A stretch of DNA of 64,000 bases from Oscillospiraceae bacterium (GTDB lineage: Bacteria > Bacillota > Clostridia > Oscillospirales > Ruminococcaceae): NCBI GenBank assembly GCA_018110825.1, contig JAGBCL010000059.1, forward strand, positions 1 through 64,000, written 5' to 3'. Positions 60,057 to 64,000 of this stretch are shown here, in pieces; positions within the stretch are counted from its first letter, which is position 1, and the number at the start of each line of letters is the position of its first letter. Under the pieces are notes generated by a model that saw nothing but the letters and a program-made list of their open reading frames with translations, was not told the origin of the DNA and ran no database searches. The position numbers and the translations under genes are program-made.

Positions 60057-60977
60057 TTAAAGGTAAAATGTCTTGTCAACTCTCAGAACACCATTCTCTC
60101 TGTCGGGGACAGCTGTTCCGATGAAGCCCTTTTCGCCGTAAACGCTGATACGCTCGGCTGTGATGTCAGTTCTTATTTTTGTCAGGTCAAGCTTGATACC
60201 GTTACGGTACATTCTTTCCTGTGCACCGTGAAGCATAAGTTTCGGCAGTTCTGCAAAAACATCCTCAACAGGTTTGAGATACTGTTCAAAATTGCGTTCA
60301 TTTTCAGCCTCACGCTGTAAATCTTCAATTGTAACGCAATCCTCAAGGGAGAAACCGCAGGCTGTTGTTCTGACAAGTGAAGTCATAATTCCGCCGCAGC
60401 CGAGAGCCTCACCGATGTCATTTATAAGCGTTCTGATATAAGTTCCCTTTGAGCAGGAAACCGTCAGCACGCCGCTTTTTTCAGCCTCGTCAAACTCCGC
60501 AAGCTCAAGTCTGTAAATCGTTACGGGACGAGCCTCACGTTCAACCTCGATACCCTGCCTTGCAAGGTCATAAAGACGTTTTCCGTTTACGGAAACTGCT
60601 GAGTACATCGGCGGAATCTGCATAATCTCACCACGGAATCTTTCCAGCGTGTCAAGCAGATTATTTTCCGTAACAGCCGACGGGTCACGCTCCTGCGTAA
60701 CCGTACCCGTACAATCCTGCGTGTCGGTTGTTAAACCAAGCTTAAAACCTGCACGGTAAATCTTGTCGTGGTCGGGAAGAATATCACACGCCTTTGTTGC
60801 ACGTCCCACAAAAACGGGAAGCACGCCCGTAGCCATCGGGTCAAGAGTACCTGCGTGACCGAGGCGCTTGATTTTCAGTATCCCACGCATTTTAGCGATA
60901 ACGTCAAAGCTTGTGAAGCCCTCAGGCTTGTTCACGCAGATTACTCCGCACATTTCTTCATTGTCTACGCCAGCCAT
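60057..60977 (-). CDS. truB: tRNA pseudouridine-55 synthase
   Basis: Isomerises U55 in the tRNA T-loop. CVNKPEGFTSFDV, then GHAGTLDPMATGVLPVFVGRATK with the catalytic Asp, then SCSKGTYIRTLINDIG. It has 306 residues including a C-terminal PUA-like part. It overlaps the nrnA end by 13 bases. Confidence 0.97.
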   Translation of the reverse strand: MAGVDNEEMCGVICVNKPEGFTSFDVIAKMRGILKIKRLGHAGTLDPMATGVLPVFVGRATKACDILPDHDKIYRAGFKLGLTTDTQDCTGTVTQERDPSAVTENNLLDTLERFRGEIMQIPPMYSAVSVNGKRLYDLARQGIEVEREARPVTIYRLELAEFDEAEKSGVLTVSCSKGTYIRTLINDIGEALGCGGIMTSLVRTTACGFSLEDCVTIEDLQREAENERNFEQYLKPVEDVFAELPKLMLHGAQERMYRNGIKLDLTKIRTDITAERISVYGEKGFIGTAVPDRENGVLRVDKTFYL

Positions 60978-61930
60978 AAGTCAATCCCCATAGCAGGTGC
61001 AATTCCCGAAAGCAGACGGAGTTTTACATCATCAAGATTGCCCTCAAGAGTGCAGCCTGCCGCTTTGATGTGACCGCCGCCTCCGAATTTCTGACAGATT
61101 GCGGAAACGTCAATATCCGAAGTGGAGCGCATGGAAACTTTGAATTTGTTCTTGTCCTTTTCTCTTATTACAACGCCAACCTGAACGCCCTCTGTCTGGA
61201 CACTCATACCTGCGATACCCTCAAATTCTTCAGGAGCAAGACCTGCTTTTTTCATTGTTTCAAGTGTAACTGCAACCATTGCACATTTGTCGTCAAGGTA
61301 GTATTCCATAGCGGAAATGATATGCTGTTCAACTTTCAGACGTGCTTTGCTCTTGGTGTCGAACATTTCACGGTTTATCTGTTCCATTCTTATACCGCAG
61401 TCCATAAGATGTGCAGTAATAATGTGGCAGAGCTGAGTTGTGTTGCCGTATTTGAAGCAGCCTGTATCTGTTGCAATACCTGTATAAAGGCACTCGGCAA
61501 TCTGACGTGTGAATTCGATACCCAATTCACCAAGCACCTGATAGATTACCTCACAAGCCGCCGCAGCGTCAGGATTTACAAGCAGACGTTCAGCATAGTG
61601 AAGATTTGAAACGTGATGGTCAATGCAGAGGTTTACATAGTCGCCGTATTGAATAAGCTTTGAACCAAGCAGTTTTTTGTCAGCAACGTCAACCGCAACG
61701 ATTGTTTCGGGAGAAAACTTCTGCGGTTCGTAACCCTCGTACATAAAATGATATCTTTTCGGGAACTCGTCGGAGCAGAGCACATTTGCTTTTTTGCCCA
61801 TCTGACGCAGCGCATAGCAAAGACCGAAGCCGCTGCCCATAGTGTCGCCGTCGGGACTCTGATGAGTGAGTATATAATAGTTATCATGATTTTTAAGGAA
61901 TTCAGCTGTTTCTGTCAGACTTATATTCAT
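60965..61930 (-). CDS. nrnA: DHH-family oligoribonuclease / pAp phosphatase
   Basis: Degrades short RNA oligomers and 3'-phosphoadenosine 5'-phosphate. THQSPDGDTMGSGFGL and AVDVADKK-type metal motifs, CIDHHVSNLHYAE with the DHH triad, and the DHHA1 motif FGGGGHIKAAGCT are intact. It has 321 residues. It lies between rbfA and truB, its usual place in Firmicutes. Confidence 0.95.
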   Translation of the reverse strand: MNISLTETAEFLKNHDNYYILTHQSPDGDTMGSGFGLCYALRQMGKKANVLCSDEFPKRYHFMYEGYEPQKFSPETIVAVDVADKKLLGSKLIQYGDYVNLCIDHHVSNLHYAERLLVNPDAAAACEVIYQVLGELGIEFTRQIAECLYTGIATDTGCFKYGNTTQLCHIITAHLMDCGIRMEQINREMFDTKSKARLKVEQHIISAMEYYLDDKCAMVAVTLETMKKAGLAPEEFEGIAGMSVQTEGVQVGVVIREKDKNKFKVSMRSTSDIDVSAICQKFGGGGHIKAAGCTLEGNLDDVKLRLLSGIAPAMGIDLWLA

Positions 61931-61954
61931 ATAGCGTCACCCCTTTCATAAATT

Positions 61955-62332
61955 TTAGTTTTCGTCATCTTCCTTCGTATCAATTGATTCAAGCATCTTT
62001 GCAATTTCTGCGGAATGCTCGATAGAGTTGTCTGCGATGAATTTCAGCTCAGGGCACTTTTTAAGGCGCAGCTTGTTGGAGATATGACGTCTTATCATAC
62101 CCGATGCGCTTTCCAGACCCTTTACAGCAGCCTTTGAAGCCTTGAAGCCTGTAAGGTCGGATACATAGACTTTACAATGGGAGCCGTCACCCGAAAGTTC
62201 TGTTCTTACAACAGAAACAAAGCCGCCGTTTACTCTCGGGTCCTTGATTTCCTCACGGATAAGAGCTGAAATTTCTCTCTTGATATCCTCGGACAAGCGT
62301 CCGTTTCTGAAATTAGGCATAGTTATATTCAT
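61955..62332 (-). CDS. rbfA: Ribosome-binding factor A
   Basis: A 30S maturation factor: RNGRLSEDIKREISALIREEIKDPRV, then CKVYVSDLTG, then SNKLRLKKCPELKFIADNSIEHS. The exact start is uncertain. ATG 62332 and ATG 62320 are both in frame. The strong GGAAAGGAG site lies 21 bases before ATG 62332, with a perfect hairpin in between. It follows infB. Confidence 0.93.
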   Translation of the reverse strand: MNITMPNFRNGRLSEDIKREISALIREEIKDPRVNGGFVSVVRTELSGDGSHCKVYVSDLTGFKASKAAVKGLESASGMIRRHISNKLRLKKCPELKFIADNSIEHSAEIAKMLESIDTKEDDEN

Positions 62333-62350
62333 TTTCCCGACAGGGAAAAT
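62331..62350 (-). promoter_or_regulatory. Hairpin between ribosome site and rbfA start
   Basis: ATTTTCCC and GGGAAAAT pair around a 4-base loop. The stem sits exactly between GGAAAGGAG and the first ATG, so folding would shorten the distance. Confidence 0.45.
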
Positions 62351-62470
62351 GCACTCCTTTCCGATGTTTTGTGGTTTTGCTTGCAAAATTTCGGACTTTA
62401 GTCCGAAAAACAAAACTCGGGTCTGAAATTTTATTTTCAGACTTAACTCCTTTTATATTATATGGTATAG

Positions 62471-62494
62471 GGTACCGCAGATTATTGCGGTACC
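62471..62494 (-). other. Hairpin after infB
   Basis: GGTACCGCA/TGCGGTACC perfect 9-bp stem, 14 bp after the infB stop, without a T-run. It could protect the mRNA 3' end or attenuate transcription. Two more hairpins, AGTCTGAAA/TTTCAGACC near 62430 and TTTCGGACT/AGTCCGAAA near 62398, follow before rbfA. Confidence 0.5.
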
Positions 62495-62507
62495 GTTATT
62501 ATTTGAA

Positions 62508-64000
62508 TTAGTCAGGACGGTATTCTTCCATGAAGTATGCTTCGAAGATATCGCCCTCACGGATATCGTGGAACTTTTCAAGTGTGATACCGCACTCGTA
62601 GCCTTCAGCAACTTCCTTTACGTCGTCCTTGAAACGCTTGAGGCTGGACATCTTGTCATCAGCGATGATGATACCGTCACGTACAACACGGATTTCAGCG
62701 TTTCTTGTAATCTTACCGCTGAGAACGTAGGAGCCGGAAACCGTACCAACGTTGGAAATCTTGTATACCTGACGAACCTCAACACGGCCGAGGTTGACTT
62801 CACGGTACTTAGGAGCAAGCATACCCTTCATAGCGGTTGTGATTTCTTCGATAGCGTCATAGATAATTCTGTAAAGACGGATATCTACGCCGTCACGTTC
62901 AGCACTGTCAGCAGCAACAGGGTCAGGACGAACGTTGAAGCCGACGATGATAGCGTTGGAAGCACTTGCGAGCATTACGTCACCCTCGGAAACAGCACCA
63001 ACTGCGCCGTGGATAACACGTACACGTACTTCGTTGTTGGACAGCTTTTCAAGGGACTGCTTAACCGCTTCAACGGAGCCCTGTACGTCAGCCTTGACGA
63101 TGATAGGAAGTTCCTTGATTTCGCCCTGTTCAATCTGGCTGAACAGGTTGTCGAGAGTAACCTTCTGGTATTGCTTGAACTGTTCCTGCTTAGCTTCGTG
63201 CTTACGCTGTTCAACCAGTTCTCTTGCAAGTCTTTCGTCCTCAACAGCATTGAATGTGTCACCTGCAGATGGAACTTCTGCAAGACCTGTGATTTCAACA
63301 GGGTAGGAAGGACCTGCTTCTTTAACAACCTTGCCCTTGTCGTTTGTCATAACACGTACACGGCCTACAGCTGTACCTGCGATGATGATATCGCCTGTGC
63401 GGAGTGTACCGTTCTGTACGAGGATAGTAGCGATAGGACCGCGGCCCTTGTCGAGTCTTGCCTCAACAACAGTACCCTTAGCAAGACGGTTAGGGTTAGC
63501 CTTGAGTTCAGCAACTTCTGCAACGAGAAGTACGTTTTCGAGGAGGTCGTCGATACCCATACCTGTCTTAGCGGAAACAGGTACACAGATGATGTCGCCG
63601 CCCCATTCTTCAATAACAAGACCGTGTTCTGTAAGCTGCTGCTTGATAACATCAGGGTTAGCAGCTTCCTTATCCATCTTGTTGATAGCAACGATAATGG
63701 AAACGCCTGCAGCCTTAGCGTGGTTGATAGCTTCAACAGTCTGAGGCATGATACCGTCGTCTGCAGCAACTACGAGGATAGCGATATCAGTGATTGACGC
63801 ACCTCTTGCACGCATGGAAGTGAACGCTTCGTGGCCCGGAGTATCGAGGAAAGTGATATCCTTGCCGTTGCATGTTACACGGTAAGCACCGATGTGCTGT
63901 GTGATACCGCCTGCTTCTGTGGAAGTAACGTTAGCATTTCTGATACGGTCGAGGAGGGAAGTCTTACCATGGTCAACGTGACCCATTACTACAACAACAG
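62508..64000 (-). CDS. infB: Translation initiation factor IF-2, 5' part outside window
   Basis: The frame is open to the window edge. The visible 497 residues are the GTPase and C-terminal domains: [19 protein letters not shown] (G1), [16 protein letters not shown] (G3), INKMDK (G4) and SAKTGMG (G5), ending MEEYRPD. IF-2 delivers initiator tRNA to the ribosome. The N-terminal region lies beyond the window. It is the first visible gene of the infB-rbfA-nrnA-truB-ribF run. Confidence 0.98.
   Translation of the reverse strand, partial: VVVVMGHVDHGKTSLLDRIRNANVTSTEAGGITQHIGAYRVTCNGKDITFLDTPGHEAFTSMRARGASITDIAILVVAADDGIMPQTVEAINHAKAAGVSIIVAINKMDKEAANPDVIKQQLTEHGLVIEEWGGDIICVPVSAKTGMGIDDLLENVLLVAEVAELKANPNRLAKGTVVEARLDKGRGPIATILVQNGTLRTGDIIIAGTAVGRVRVMTNDKGKVVKEAGPSYPVEITGLAEVPSAGDTFNAVEDERLARELVEQRKHEAKQEQFKQYQKVTLDNLFSQIEQGEIKELPIIVKADVQGSVEAVKQSLEKLSNNEVRVRVIHGAVGAVSEGDVMLASASNAIIVGFNVRPDPVAADSAERDGVDIRLYRIIYDAIEEITTAMKGMLAPKYREVNLGRVEVRQVYKISNVGTVSGSYVLSGKITRNAEIRVVRDGIIIADDKMSSLKRFKDDVKEVAEGYECGITLEKFHDIREGDIFEAYFMEEYRPD

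Noticed and set aside
62568-63797. 409-codon open frame opposite infB
   Set aside because: infB is certain on the other strand; the antisense frame is Cys/Asn-rich nonsense caused by its codon bias.

Overview
The window reads as chromosomal DNA of an anaerobic, fibre-degrading, motile Firmicute, most like a Ruminococcus or close Oscillospiraceae relative. The evidence is a cellobiose phosphorylase very close in sequence to clostridial enzymes, a GH113-type mannanase, a CE2-type esterase, CotH and Ig-like surface proteins, ferredoxin-linked oxidoreductases, strong AGGAGG ribosome sites and sigma-A promoters of the TTGACA-N17-TATAAT kind. Coding density is high. I found no rRNA, tRNA, CRISPR array, insertion sequence or prophage. 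The species is not named because nothing here fixes it.

Layout. 1-0.5 kb: 3' end of a flagellin gene. 0.6-4 kb (minus): NAD synthetase whose glutaminase cysteine is missing, and a CNNM/CBS membrane protein. 4.2-9.7 kb (plus): GtrA protein, an asymmetric heterodimeric ABC exporter, a block of hairpins, a GH113-type hydrolase and a small gene bracketed by inverted repeats. 9.8-15.9 kb (plus): a complete arginine-to-spermidine operon (speD, lipoprotein, speA, small membrane protein, speE, speB) running into a ClC-type anion transporter. 16-17.9 kb: prfB and a TtcA-like protein. 17.9-21.8 kb: surface protein, phosphopantetheinyl transferase, a Lys/Ala-rich SCP2-like protein with a 20-bp tandem repeat at its end, RlmH and a YycJ-type hydrolase. 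21.9-27.4 kb (minus): a soluble [FeFe]-hydrogenase-like chemoreceptor, then the CotH / DUF4956 / VTC polyphosphate-polymerase cluster. 27.6-35 kb: CE2-like lipoprotein, membrane XRE regulator, cellobiose phosphorylase under a LacI-type operator, FolC and an acetyltransferase. 35-38 kb: a CheW with an embedded CZB zinc domain and a repeat-rich secreted protein. 38-45.9 kb (minus): YfcE, aldose epimerase, TatD-linked radical SAM, FkbM methyltransferase, PH-domain protein and a 2-oxoacid:ferredoxin oxidoreductase operon. 45.9-64 kb (minus): FakA/Asp23, RecX/RecA, a LacI-type sensor fused to GGDEF, a Gld-like ABC operon, GltX, RibF, TruB, NrnA, RbfA and InfB (cut by the window edge).

Themes. Motility and sensing recur: flagellin, a cytosolic hydrogenase-like chemoreceptor with a sigma-28-like promoter, a zinc-site CheW and a sugar-sensor diguanylate cyclase. 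Plant-polysaccharide use is the second theme: secreted esterase, mannan-active hydrolase, cellobiose phosphorylase and aldose epimerase, with LacI-type dyads at the phosphorylase promoter and at one other promoter.

The best candidates for something not well described are the hydrogenase-like chemoreceptor, the nucleophile-less NAD synthetase, the tandem-repeat secreted protein and the tandem duplication of a gene's last codons. All functional calls come from reading motifs; no database search was run.
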